NCBI RefSeq assembly: GCF_006352065.1 | Contig: NZ_CP040915.1 | Coordinates: forward strand, 1,302,001-1,366,000 | Source: Georgenia yuyongxinii | GTDB taxonomy: Bacteria; Actinomycetota; Actinomycetes; Actinomycetales; Actinomycetaceae | Reading direction: 5' to 3' | Length of the DNA: 64,000 bases | Made by a program: the position numbers and the translations under genes | In this document: piece after piece, positions 1 to 8,329 of the stretch | Layout of the letters: each line of letters begins with the position of its first letter | Position numbering within the stretch: the stretch's first letter is position 1 | Notes under the pieces: generated by a model | What the model was told of the DNA's origin: nothing | Database searches by the model: none | What the model saw: only the letters and a program-made list of their open reading frames with translations

Positions 1-1
1 C

Positions 2-1123
2 GCCGCGGCCTCGCTTCTGCTGGCCGCCTGCGGTGACTCGGGCGACCCGGCGGCACCGGGCGATGATGCGACGAGCGAAGCGGGCGGAGAGCTCACCCCG
101 GTCTCACTCCAGCTGCAATGGTTCATTCAAGGGCAGTTCGCCGGCTATCTCGCCGCTGACGCCCTCGGCTACTACGAGGACGCCGGGCTCGACGTCGAGA
201 TCGTCGAGGGCGGCGTGGACATCGTGCCGCAGGCCGTGCTGGCGGACGGGACGGTCGACTACGCGATCGCCTGGGTCCCCAAGGCGCTCGCCTCCCGGGA
301 GCAGGGGGCCGGGATCACCAACGTCGCGCAGATTTTCGAGCGGTCCGGCACCTTGCAGGTCGCCTGGGCGGACTCGGGCATCTCCGCCTCGGCGGACCTC
401 GCCGGCAAGAAGGTGGGCAACTGGGGCTTCGGCAACGAGTTCGAGCTCTTCGCGGGCATGACCGGTGCCGGCCTCGACCCCGCCACCGACGTCACCCTCG
501 TGCAGCAGCAGTTCGACATGAACGCGCTCCTCGCACGCGAGATCGACGCCGCCCAGGCGATGACGTACAACGAGTACGCGATGCTGCTCGAGGCGGAGAA
601 CCCCGACACCGGTGAGCTCTACACTGCCGACGACTTCACCGCCATCGACTGGAACGACGAGGGCGTCGCCATGCTCCAGGACGCGGTGTGGGCCAACACC
701 GAGCGGCTCGAGGGCGACGCCGACTACCAGGCCACCACGGTGGCATTCCTGACCGCGTCGTTGCGCGGGTGGATCCACTGCCGCGACAACGTCGAGGAGT
801 GCCGCGACATCACCGTGGCCGCCGGCTCCCAGCTGGGCAACAGCCACCAGGCGTGGATGGTCAACGAGATCAACAAGCTCATCTGGCCCTCGACGAACGG
901 CATCGGCACGATCGACAAGGCCATGTGGGACCAGACCGTTGAGATCGCCATGACGGCGCAGAACGACCAGGGCGCCACGGTGCTCACCCGTGAGCCCGAG
1001 GGCCTGGCCTACACCAACGACTACGTCGAGCAGGCCCTCGAGGCGCTCAAGGCCGACGGTGAGGACGTCATGGGCGAGGGCTACAAGCCGATCGAGGTCG
1101 AGCTCGCCGCAGGCGGGAACTAG
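2..1123 (+). CDS. ABC transporter substrate-binding lipoprotein, NMT1/THI5-like (5' truncated)
   Basis: The start lies before the window. The visible reading frame opens inside a lipoprotein signal peptide: a hydrophobic run ending in the lipobox LLAAC followed by GDSGD, so the mature protein should be lipid-anchored outside the membrane. The next segment (LQLQWFIQGQFAGYLAAD, then GYYEDAGLDVEIVEGG) is the N-terminal lobe typical of NMT1/THI5-like solute-binding proteins, which capture pyrimidine-type thiamine or riboflavin precursors and similar ligands for an ABC importer. About 373 residues are visible, close to full length. Permease and ATPase genes are not in the window and presumably lie upstream. 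The exact ligand cannot be read from sequence. A strong hairpin follows the stop, so this is probably the last gene of its operon. Confidence 0.85.
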   Translation, partial: AAASLLLAACGDSGDPAAPGDDATSEAGGELTPVSLQLQWFIQGQFAGYLAADALGYYEDAGLDVEIVEGGVDIVPQAVLADGTVDYAIAWVPKALASREQGAGITNVAQIFERSGTLQVAWADSGISASADLAGKKVGNWGFGNEFELFAGMTGAGLDPATDVTLVQQQFDMNALLAREIDAAQAMTYNEYAMLLEAENPDTGELYTADDFTAIDWNDEGVAMLQDAVWANTERLEGDADYQATTVAFLTASLRGWIHCRDNVEECRDITVAAGSQLGNSHQAWMVNEINKLIWPSTNGIGTIDKAMWDQTVEIAMTAQNDQGATVLTREPEGLAYTNDYVEQALEALKADGEDVMGEGYKPIEVELAAGGN

Positions 1124-1133
1124 AACCGATCGC

Positions 1134-1171
1134 CGCGGTCCGGGACCGGCACGTGCCGGTCCCGGACCGCG
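1134..1171 (+). terminator. Perfect 19-bp inverted repeat, probable terminator
   Basis: A perfect inverted repeat with 19-nt arms meeting around CACGTG lies 10 bp after the stop of the solute-binding lipoprotein gene. It is GC-rich with no T-tract, as is common for actinobacterial terminators. It may also serve the convergent gene on the other strand. Confidence 0.7.
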
Positions 1172-1236
1172 CGGCTCACGGCGCGCGGCTCAGGACGCGC
1201 GGCTCAGAACGGAGTGGACGCGGGGACAACCCGCGG

Positions 1237-1620
1237 TCAGGTCTGTGCGCGGGTGACCCACGCCGCGCGCCACTCGGGCGCCTCGAACGGTTCGGCCCAG
1301 TACGCCGTCTCGCGGGCGATCCTGCCCTCGCGCATCTCGAAGACGAACACGCTGTTGTAGGCCGGCCCGCCGTAGTCCAGCGTCGCCTCGAGCACGACGA
1401 GGTCGCCGGCACTGAGCACCCGCCTCGGCGTGACGGTGGGCAGGCCGGGGAACGCGCCGTACACGGCGCGCCGGTTGTCGCCCCCGATCACCTGCTCGCC
1501 GGACTGCGGCCAGTCCATCACGGCGTCCTCGTGGAACAGCTCGTCCATGACCTCGACCCGTTTGTCGTTGAGGCACTGGACCAGGCGCTCGACGACGGCA
1601 CGGTTCTCGTTCTCGCCCAT
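1237..1620 (-). CDS. SnoaL-like / NTF2-fold polyketide cyclase-family protein
   Basis: The product is about 127 residues when started at the ATG at 1620, which has a GGAAGG-type ribosome site about 8 nt upstream; an in-frame GTG at 1629 is the alternative. The pattern is that of the SnoaL/NTF2-like fold: an N-terminal helix pair (NRAVVERLVQCLNDKRVEVM), then LFHEDAVMDWPQSGEQV, a central VVLEATLDYGG strand and a final FVFEMREGRIARETAYWAEP strand. These small cone-shaped proteins include cyclases, isomerases and many uncharacterised members, so substrate and reaction cannot be assigned. It is convergent with the upstream lipoprotein gene and appears to be a single gene, with no obvious partner next to it. 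Confidence 0.75.
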   Translation of the reverse strand: MGENENRAVVERLVQCLNDKRVEVMDELFHEDAVMDWPQSGEQVIGGDNRRAVYGAFPGLPTVTPRRVLSAGDLVVLEATLDYGGPAYNSVFVFEMREGRIARETAYWAEPFEAPEWRAAWVTRAQT

Positions 1621-1668
1621 GGCGTCCACCTTCCGGCGGGGTCCGCACCCGTCCGGGTGCGGACGAGG

Positions 1669-3018
1669 TCAGCGTAGCCCCGGGACGCGGACGTCGACCC
1701 AGACGAGACGATGGTCGGAGCTGGGGGACGGGAACTGGCCGGTCAGCTCCGAGCCGGGCTCGTCCGCCATCGGCCAGAACACCCCGGCCCCACGCACCGG
1801 CAGGTTCCTCGAGGGCAGGACGTAGTCGACCCGCAGGTTCCCCGGCGCGGTGTCGTCGAAGTCGGCCGTGTCCCGGGCCGGGTCGCCGCGGTGGGCCACG
1901 TTCGCGCCGCGCTGGGTGGCAGCGGCCTCGACCGCCCCGCCGGAGGTCGGTCGCGGGTCCCGCACGCGACGGTGGTCCAGGAGCTGGTCGATCGCGCCCG
2001 GCACGGAGTCCCCGTCGAGCGGATCGGCGTTGTAGTCACCGGTGACGACGAACCTTGCACCGGGCGTCAGGCCGCCGGTGCGGCCCGCGTCGTCGTAGAT
2101 GTAGTCGTCCGCCCGGCCGCCGGAGACGTAGTCGGCCCAGAACCGGATCTCGTCGTGGTTGCGCCGGCCGTTGCGGTCCTCCGGACCGTCGAAGCTGGGC
2201 GGGGTGGGGTGCGCGGCGAGGACGTGCACCGTGGTGTTCCCCACCTGCACGGGCACGTCCCAGTGCGACTTGCTGGACAGCGGCAGCACGTCGAGCTCCT
2301 CCGGTGCGTACCAGTCGGCCGCCGCGGGCGTGGCCGGGTCGTCCGGCAGCAGCGCGCCGGGCATGTCCCGCCACAGGAAGCTCTGGAAGGTGCGCACCCG
2401 GTCGGTGTCGATGGGGTAGCGGGAGAGCACGACCATGCCGTACTGGCCGGGGAACGTGCCGAAGCCGAGCGCGTCACTGGCGCCCTCGGGCGTGCCGGGC
2501 GAGCCGACCACGCCGTCGTTGTCCAGGTCGTGGCCGGAGGGCAACCCGGTGTTGAACGGCACGGTGGGCGGCGCAGCGTCTTCCGGGGCGGTGACGCCCA
2601 GGCCGGTGTCGCCTGACTCGGTGTCGTCGCGCGTCTCGGCCAGGCCTGTGTAGACGTAGGGATAGTCGACCGGTGCGGCGCCGCCGGCGACGAGACCCGC
2701 CTGGAGGTACTTCTCGCGGAAGTCCCGCACAGCCTGCCCGGTGGGATCGTCGTCGAACTCGTTGAGCAGCACGACGTCCGGGGCGGTGAGCCTGATGATC
2801 TCCGCGACGGCGCGAGCCTGCGCGTCCGCACCGGTCGCGAGGTCGGCGGCGAGCTGGCCCTCGGCGGCCCGGTTCAGGGAGGCGTTGAAGGTCGCTACCC
2901 GCAGGGTGGAACGGTCGTCCGGGCGGGCTGTGGGCTCGGCGGCGGCGGGCACGGCCAGGCCTGCGGCCACCACGGCCGCGACCCCGAGGGCGCCGAGCGC
3001 CCCAGCCTGCACGCGCAT
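1669..3018 (-). CDS. Secreted endonuclease/exonuclease/phosphatase-family hydrolase
   Basis: The product has 449 residues. An N-terminal signal peptide (MRVQAGALGALGVAAVVAAG, then AAAEPTARP) marks it as exported. The rest carries the EEP (DNase I-like) metal-dependent phosphoesterase signatures: FNASLNR near the start of the fold, VVLLNEFDDD with the metal-binding Glu, VTGDYNADPLDGDS with the catalytic Asp/Asn pair, and the terminal SSDHRLVWVDV with the catalytic Asp-His. Members cleave DNA, sphingomyelin or phosphoinositides; the secreted actinobacterial type is often annotated only by superfamily, and I cannot choose a substrate. It is monocistronic on the minus strand, with a run of GGTGAGC heptamers upstream separating it from proC. 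Confidence 0.88.
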   Translation of the reverse strand: MRVQAGALGALGVAAVVAAGLAVPAAAEPTARPDDRSTLRVATFNASLNRAAEGQLAADLATGADAQARAVAEIIRLTAPDVVLLNEFDDDPTGQAVRDFREKYLQAGLVAGGAAPVDYPYVYTGLAETRDDTESGDTGLGVTAPEDAAPPTVPFNTGLPSGHDLDNDGVVGSPGTPEGASDALGFGTFPGQYGMVVLSRYPIDTDRVRTFQSFLWRDMPGALLPDDPATPAAADWYAPEELDVLPLSSKSHWDVPVQVGNTTVHVLAAHPTPPSFDGPEDRNGRRNHDEIRFWADYVSGGRADDYIYDDAGRTGGLTPGARFVVTGDYNADPLDGDSVPGAIDQLLDHRRVRDPRPTSGGAVEAAATQRGANVAHRGDPARDTADFDDTAPGNLRVDYVLPSRNLPVRGAGVFWPMADEPGSELTGQFPSPSSDHRLVWVDVRVPGLR

Positions 3019-3069
3019 ATGGCCAAGGTAACAACTGCACCAGCGTTCCGAAAGGAAACGGTCGCGGCC

Positions 3070-3104
3070 GGTGAGCGGTGAGCGGTGAGCGGTGAGCGGT
3101 CAGC
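3070..3104. repeat. Short heptamer tandem repeat
   Basis: The heptamer GGTGAGC is repeated about four to five times in tandem, the last copy with one change, immediately downstream of the proC stop and upstream of the secreted hydrolase gene. No function is evident; it is a likely slippage-prone site. Confidence 0.8.
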
Positions 3105-3106
3105 CG

Positions 3107-3928
3107 TCAGGCGCCCAGCTCGCGGTCCCGGTCCACGGTGGCCTGCACCCCGCGCACGACGGCGGGGGAGAACCCCGCGTCCTCCATCGCAACGAGGCCT
3201 GCCACCGTGGTCCCGCCGGGGGAGGTGACGGTGTCCACCAGGTCCGCGGGGGTGGCGCCGTCGGCGGCGCGCTCGAGCACCATGCGGGCGCTGCCGAGCA
3301 CCGCCTGCGCGGCGATCCGCACCGCCTGAGCCTTGGCGAGCCCGTTCTTGACGCCACCGCGCGCGAGGGCGTCGATGAACGTGAACACGAAGGCCGGCGA
3401 GGCGCCGGCGATGGCCGAGTAGGCGGCGAAGTCCCGCTCCGGGAGCACGATCGCCCGGCCCACGTTCTCGAAGAGGCCGACGACGGCGTCGACCTGGTTC
3501 TCGCTGGCCTCGGCGTTGCCGCACACCGCGGCCATGCCCGCGCCGATCTGGGCGTTGACGTTCGGCATCACCCGCACCACCGCCTGGCCCTCCGGCAGGA
3601 GCTCGGCGAGGCGGTCCAGTGTGGTGCCGGCCGCGAGCGAGACGACCAGCGAGCCCTGCTCGGCCAGCAGGTCCTGCAGCGGGGCGAGCACGTCGGCGAT
3701 CATGTGCGGCTTCACCGCCAGCACGACGACGCCACCGGCGCCGACCTGCTCGACCAGCTCGTCGTTGGTGTCCACCACGTCCACACCGGTCTCGCGGGCG
3801 AGTGCCTGCGCGGAGTGCCCGTGGGCGCTGGTCACCACCACGTCCTCGGGGGCCAGCGACCCGGAGGCGACGATGCCGCGCACGATCGCGCCGGCCATGT
3901 TGCCGGCACCGATGAATCCGACCCTCAT
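3107..3928 (-). CDS. proC: Pyrroline-5-carboxylate reductase
   Basis: ProC performs the last step of proline synthesis, reducing 1-pyrroline-5-carboxylate to L-proline with NAD(P)H in the cytoplasm. The product is 273 residues, the usual length. It starts MRVGFIGAGNMAGAIVRGIV, which contains the GxGxxG dinucleotide-binding loop. The middle has VVVLAVKPHMIADVL, and the C-terminal signature region runs through VTSPGGTTVAGLVAMEDAG. The start at 3928 was chosen because the Rossmann strand begins right after it. The open frame continues upstream only because the adjacent 30-bp tandem repeat lacks stops; its LPLPRGALRQ decapeptides are not real protein. Other proline genes are not nearby. Confidence 0.95.
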   Translation of the reverse strand: MRVGFIGAGNMAGAIVRGIVASGSLAPEDVVVTSAHGHSAQALARETGVDVVDTNDELVEQVGAGGVVVLAVKPHMIADVLAPLQDLLAEQGSLVVSLAAGTTLDRLAELLPEGQAVVRVMPNVNAQIGAGMAAVCGNAEASENQVDAVVGLFENVGRAIVLPERDFAAYSAIAGASPAFVFTFIDALARGGVKNGLAKAQAVRIAAQAVLGSARMVLERAADGATPADLVDTVTSPGGTTVAGLVAMEDAGFSPAVVRGVQATVDRDRELGA

Positions 3929-4000
3929 GCTGCTCCCTCGTCCGTTGGGGCCAGTATGGCCCGCGGCACGCGGGATCCACGGCATGCCGCCGCGTGGAAG

Positions 4001-4135
4001 CGGCAGCTGCCTCAGCCCGCCGCGGGGGAGCGGCAGCTGCCTCAGCGCGCCGCGGGGGAGCGGCAGCTGCCTCAGCGCGCCGCGGGGGAGCGGCAGCTGC
4101 CTCAGCGCGCCGCGGGGAAGCGGCAGGTGCTCAGC
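4001..4135. repeat. 30-bp tandem array, four full units plus a partial copy
   Basis: Units of 30 bp (4001-4030, 4031-4060, 4061-4090, 4091-4120) are nearly identical, with a degraded fifth copy running into the 3' end of the PepSY lipoprotein gene. Each unit contains the 10-bp palindrome GGCAGCTGCC followed by CTCAGCGCGCCGCGGG. There are no unique spacers, so it is not a CRISPR array. It sits in the proC upstream region on the minus strand and may influence that transcript. Confidence 0.9.
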
Positions 4136-4721
4136 GCACCGTGCCGTCGGCCGCGTCCACGCGGACCTCACGCTCGCCGTCGCCGGCGCGGACCTTCACC
4201 TTCCACACGACCCCGTTGTCCTCGGTCTCGAGCTCGACATCGTCCACCACGCCGCCGGACTGGGCCACGGCGGCATCGATGGCGTCGGCGAGCGTCACGG
4301 TGGCGGTGCCGAGGGCGGCACGGTCGTCGTCGTCGAGGTCGTCGTCCGGCTGCTGCCGGAGCACCTGCGTGCCGTCCGAGCCCACGGCGACGTCCTCGGC
4401 GCCGCCGGCGCCCACGACGGTGATCTCGTAGTCCCCGTCGTCGTCGTCCCGGTCGAGGTCGGCCGCCCGACCGCCGGGCACCGCGTTCTCGGCGGTCCGC
4501 ACGGCGGTGAGGGCCGCGTCACCGGTCGCGGCGGCGTCGGCGTCGGCGCCGTCGTCGGCCGTGGGGCTGGGCGACGGCGTGCCGGGGCTGGCGCTCGGGG
4601 TGTCGGCCTCGCCGGCGGGCGACTGCTCGATCCCGGGCAGCGGCACCTCCTCCCGGGTGGAGCCGCAGCCGGCGAGCAGCAGCACGGTCGCGGCGGCGGC
4701 AGCAGCGCGTCGTCGGTCCAT
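4131..4721 (-). CDS. PepSY-domain lipoprotein
   Basis: The product has about 196 residues from the ATG at 4721 (MDRRRAAAAAATVLLLAGCG). The lipobox LLAGC predicts a lipid-anchored surface protein. A Pro/Ser/Thr/Asp-rich linker follows (SPGTPSPSPTADDGAD), then two related alpha-beta modules: ALTAVRTAENAVPGGRAADL with DGDYEITVVG, and TLADAIDAAVAQSGGVVDDV with GVVWKVKVRAGDGEREVRVD. That helix-strand-strand pattern is the PepSY fold, found in peptidase propeptides and in regulatory or metal-related lipoproteins. Its partner is unknown. It is divergent from ileS and shares the upstream region with the T-box promoter. The last codons overlap the degraded end of the 30-bp repeat array, so the C-terminus may have been reshaped by repeat expansion. 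Confidence 0.8.
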   Translation of the reverse strand: MDRRRAAAAAATVLLLAGCGSTREEVPLPGIEQSPAGEADTPSASPGTPSPSPTADDGADADAAATGDAALTAVRTAENAVPGGRAADLDRDDDDGDYEITVVGAGGAEDVAVGSDGTQVLRQQPDDDLDDDDRAALGTATVTLADAIDAAVAQSGGVVDDVELETEDNGVVWKVKVRAGDGEREVRVDAADGTVR

Positions 4722-4800
4722 GCGGACCATCCTGCGGGCCGTGCGCGGTGATCGCATGCGGGTCGGCTCGGGGGCCGCAGGACGATCCGGTAGTGAGCGG

Positions 4801-4806
4801 TAGACT
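4801..4806 (+). promoter_or_regulatory. -10 element of the ileS promoter (TAGACT)
   Basis: TAGACT matches the actinobacterial TANNNT -10 hexamer and lies about 7 nt before the predicted 5' end of the T-box leader. No convincing -35 box is visible. Confidence 0.5.
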
Positions 4807-4809
4807 CCG

Positions 4810-5057
4810 CGGTACAGGCGTCGACCCGGCCATCACCGGCGAGCCTCCGGAAGAACAGGACCCGCACCCCGCTCCGCGCGGGTCCCCAGTAGAACCGGAC
4901 GGGCGGGCCCGTCACAGCCTTTCTCGAGCGGTCACGACCGGCTGGCGCCGGGCGGGGCAAGCGGGGTGGTACCGCGGTACCGTGCCGCGCGGGCAGGTCC
5001 CGCGGGTACGGCGTCGTCCTCGCAGCCAGCAGCACCGATGAACCGACCGAGGAGCAC
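4810..5057 (+). ncRNA. Ile-specific T-box riboswitch in the ileS leader (translational type)
   Basis: The leader carries the universally conserved T-box sequence TGGTACCGCG at 4967-4976. Its TGGT can pair with the ACCA 3' end of uncharged tRNA-Ile. The short Stem I contains ACCCGGCCATCACCGGCGAG with an ATC isoleucine codon at 4832-4834 in the specifier loop position, followed by the typical CCTCCGGAAGAAC. Downstream, TCCTCG at 5017-5022 can pair with CGAGGA at 5048-5053, which overlaps the ileS ribosome site. There is no terminator T-tract. This is the arrangement of the translational ileS T-boxes described in actinobacteria: uncharged tRNA-Ile should free the ribosome site and raise IleRS synthesis. 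The pairing is read by eye, not folded. Confidence 0.88.
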
Positions 5058-5059
5058 CA

Positions 5060-8000
5060 TTGGCCGACCAGCCGCAGCGTTACCCCCTCCACCGCCCGGG
5101 CAGCGAGGTCGTGGCCTCGCCGAGCTTCCCCGCGCTCGAGCAGGAGGTGCTGGAGTACTGGAAGCGTGACGACACCTTCCAGGCCTCGATCGACAACCGG
5201 GACGCCGGGACCGACGGCGAGGGCGAGTTCGTCTTCTACGACGGCCCGCCGTTCGCGAACGGCCTGCCCCACTACGGCCACCTGCTCACCGGGTACGTCA
5301 AGGACGTCGTCGGCCGCTTCCAGACCCAGATCGGGCACCGCGTCGAACGGCGCTTCGGCTGGGACACCCACGGCCTGCCCGCCGAGCTCGAGGCGGAGCG
5401 GATCCTGGGCATCAAGGACAAGTCCGAGATCGAGGCCATGGGCATCGAGGCCTTCAACAAGGCCTGCCGTGACTCGGTGCTGAAGTACACCAACGAGTGG
5501 CAGGACTACGTCACCCGCCAGGCCCGCTGGGTCGACTTCGACAACGACTACAAGACCCTCGACACCACCTTCATGGAGTCGGTGATCTGGGCCTTCAAGC
5601 AGCTCTACGACAAGGGCCTGGCCTACGAGGGCTACCGGGTGCTGCCGTACTGCTGGCACGACCAGACCCCGCTGTCCAACCACGAGCTGCGCATGGACGA
5701 CGACGTCTACCAGATGCGTCAGGACCCCTCGGTCACGGTCGGCGTGCGCCTGGAGACCGGCGAGCTGGCCCTGATCTGGACCACCACGCCGTGGACCCTG
5801 CCGTCCAACCTGGCGGTCGCCGCCGGGCCCGAGATCGACTACGTCACCGTCGCGCCGGCCGAGGGCCCGCTGGCGGGGGAGCGGGTCATCCTCGCCAAGT
5901 CGCGGCTGCACGCCTACGCCCGCGAGCTGGGCGAGGAGCCCGACGTGGTGGCCACCTACCCCGGCACCGAGCTGGTGGGGCGGCGCTACGCCCCGATCTT
6001 CGACTACTTCGTCGGCCGCCCCGACGACGAGGCGCCCGGCCCGAACGCCTGGCAGGTGGTCGCCGCCGAGTACGTCACCACCGAGGACGGCACCGGCCTG
6101 GTCCACCAGGCGCCCGCGTTCGGTGAGGACGACATGGCCGTGTGCCAGGCCAACGGCATCGGCACTGTCGTCCCGGTGGACGACGGCGGCCGGTTCACCA
6201 CCGAGGTGCCCGACTACGCCGGCTCCCAGGTGTTCGAGGCGAACAAGGCCATCATCGCCGACCTCAAGCACGGCACCGGGCCCCTGGCCCGCCGGCCGCA
6301 GGCCGAGCGCGCCGTGCTGGTGCGCCAGGAGACCTACGACCACTCCTACCCGCACTGCTGGCGCTGCCGCACACCCCTGATCTACAAGGCTGTGACGAGC
6401 TGGTTCGTGCGCGTCAGCGAGTTCCGCGACCGGATGGTCGAGCTGAACCAGGACATCACCTGGGTGCCCGAGCACATCAAGGAGGGCCAGTTCGGCCACT
6501 GGCTCGCCGGCGCCCGCGACTGGTCCATCTCCCGCAACCGGTACTGGGGCACCCCGATCCCGGTGTGGGTCTCGGACGACCCCGCCCACCCGCGCATCGA
6601 CGTCTACGGCTCCCTCGCCGAGCTGGAGGCCGACTTCGGCCGCCTGCCGCTGGACCGCGACGGCGAGCCGAACCTGCACCGGCCCTTCATCGACGAGCTG
6701 ACCCGCCCGAACCCGGACGACCCCACGGGCCAGTCCACCATGCGCCGGATCCCCGACGTGCTGGACGTGTGGTTCGACTCCGGCTCCATGCCCTACGCGC
6801 AGGTGCACTACCCGTTCGAGAACCGGGACTGGTTCGAGCACCACAACCCCGGCGACTTCATCGTGGAGTACATCGGGCAGACCCGCGGCTGGTTCTACAC
6901 CCTGCACGTGCTGGCCACCGCGCTGTTCGACCGGCCCGCGTTCCGGACCTCGGTCTCCCACGGCATCGTGCTCGGCTCCGACGGGCGCAAGATGAGCAAG
7001 TCCTTGCGCAACTACCCCGACGTCACCGAGGTCCTGGACCGGGACGGCTCGGACGCCATGCGCTGGTTCCTCATGAGCTCGCCCATCCTGCGCGGCGGCA
7101 ACCTCGTCGTCACCGAGGAGGGCATCCGCGAGAACGTCCGGCAGATTCTGCTGCCGCTGTGGAACACCTGGTACTTCTTCGCCCTTTACGCCGGCACGGT
7201 CGACGGCGGTCGCGGCTACCTCGCCCGGCCGGTCGCCCTCGACGACGCCGCGGAGGTGGCCGGCCTGCACGTCATGGACCGCTACCTCCTGGCCCGTACC
7301 CGCGACCTCGCCGCCCAGGTCAAGGACCAGCTCGAGCGCTACGACGTGCCCGGTGCCACGCAGTCCGTCCGTGAGCACCTGGACCTGCTGACCAACTGGT
7401 ACGTGCGCACCTCCCGGGACCGGTTCTGGGCCGAGGACGCCGGCGCGTTCAACACCCTCTACACCGCCCTGGAGGTCCTCACCCGTGTCATGGCCCCGCT
7501 CGCCCCGCTGGTCAGCGAGGAGATCTGGCGCGGCCTGACCGGCGGGCGCAGCGTCCACCTGACCGACTGGCCCGCGCTGCCCGCCACCGTGGCCGACCCC
7601 GAGCTGGTCGGCGCGATGGACCAGGTCCGCGACGCCGTCTCGGCGACCCTGGGCCTGCGCAAGGCCAACGCGCGCCGCGTGCGCCAGCCGCTGCGCACCC
7701 TCACGGTGGTGGTCGACGCACCGGGCGCGCTGACCCCGTTCACCGGCCTCATCGCCACCGAGGTCAACGTCAAGGACGTCGACGTACGGGCCCTGGGCGA
7801 CGGCGCCGCCGAGCAGTTCGGCGTGGTCACCAAGCTCACGGTCAACGCCCGCGCAGCCGGGCCGCGGCTCGGCAAGGACGTCCAGCGGGCCATCAGGGCC
7901 GCCCGGGACGGCTTCTGGGAGCAGCGGGAGGGCGGTGACGGCGCGCCGACGGTTGTCGTGGACGGCATCGAGCTGAAGGCCGAGGAGTTCACGCTCACCA

Positions 8001-8329
8001 CCGAGGTCGCCGGCGGCGAGGACGGCTCCGCCGTGGCCGGCATGCTGCCCGGCGGCGGCTTCGTGGTCCTGGACATCGCCGTCGACGACGAGCTCGCCGC
8101 CGAGGGCTACGCCCGCGACGTCGTGCGCCTGGTCCAGGACGAGCGCAAGGCGACCGACCTGTACGTCGCCGACCGCATCCACCTCGACCTGGTCGTCCCG
8201 GCCGACAAGCTCGAGTGGGTCCAGACCCACCGCGACCTCGTGGCCCGGGAGACCCTCGCGCTCGAGGTGCGCGTGGTCGCCGGCGACGTCGAGACACCGC
8301 AGATCCGCGTGGAGAAGGTGGACGCCTGA
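5060..8329 (+). CDS. ileS: Isoleucyl-tRNA synthetase
   Basis: IleRS attaches isoleucine to tRNA-Ile and edits misactivated valine. The product has 1089 residues, the length of the long eukaryote-like (type 2) IleRS common in actinobacteria. The class I HIGH motif is HYGH at 71-74 within [16 protein letters not shown], and KMSKS is at 644-648. The CP1 editing region lies between them, with [16 protein letters not shown] and [10 protein letters not shown]. The TTG start at 5060 is set by GAGGAG at 5049-5054 and by the T-box sequestrator. The stop overlaps the folC start by one base (TGATG), so the two genes are probably co-translated. It is regulated by the upstream T-box. Confidence 0.98.
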   Translation: MADQPQRYPLHRPGSEVVASPSFPALEQEVLEYWKRDDTFQASIDNRDAGTDGEGEFVFYDGPPFANGLPHYGHLLTGYVKDVVGRFQTQIGHRVERRFGWDTHGLPAELEAERILGIKDKSEIEAMGIEAFNKACRDSVLKYTNEWQDYVTRQARWVDFDNDYKTLDTTFMESVIWAFKQLYDKGLAYEGYRVLPYCWHDQTPLSNHELRMDDDVYQMRQDPSVTVGVRLETGELALIWTTTPWTLPSNLAVAAGPEIDYVTVAPAEGPLAGERVILAKSRLHAYARELGEEPDVVATYPGTELVGRRYAPIFDYFVGRPDDEAPGPNAWQVVAAEYVTTEDGTGLVHQAPAFGEDDMAVCQANGIGTVVPVDDGGRFTTEVPDYAGSQVFEANKAIIADLKHGTGPLARRPQAERAVLVRQETYDHSYPHCWRCRTPLIYKAVTSWFVRVSEFRDRMVELNQDITWVPEHIKEGQFGHWLAGARDWSISRNRYWGTPIPVWVSDDPAHPRIDVYGSLAELEADFGRLPLDRDGEPNLHRPFIDELTRPNPDDPTGQSTMRRIPDVLDVWFDSGSMPYAQVHYPFENRDWFEHHNPGDFIVEYIGQTRGWFYTLHVLATALFDRPAFRTSVSHGIVLGSDGRKMSKSLRNYPDVTEVLDRDGSDAMRWFLMSSPILRGGNLVVTEEGIRENVRQILLPLWNTWYFFALYAGTVDGGRGYLARPVALDDAAEVAGLHVMDRYLLARTRDLAAQVKDQLERYDVPGATQSVREHLDLLTNWYVRTSRDRFWAEDAGAFNTLYTALEVLTRVMAPLAPLVSEEIWRGLTGGRSVHLTDWPALPATVADPELVGAMDQVRDAVSATLGLRKANARRVRQPLRTLTVVVDAPGALTPFTGLIATEVNVKDVDVRALGDGAAEQFGVVTKLTVNARAAGPRLGKDVQRAIRAARDGFWEQREGGDGAPTVVVDGIELKAEEFTLTTEVAGGEDGSAVAGMLPGGGFVVLDIAVDDELAAEGYARDVVRLVQDERKATDLYVADRIHLDLVVPADKLEWVQTHRDLVARETLALEVRVVAGDVETPQIRVEKVDA

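Noticed and set aside
4001-4135. Possible CRISPR array
   Set aside because: The units are contiguous with no unique spacers, and no cas genes are present.
4295-8230. A 1311-codon open frame antisense to ileS
   Set aside because: It is a by-product of high GC and codon bias. It has no domain, and ileS on the other strand is certain.
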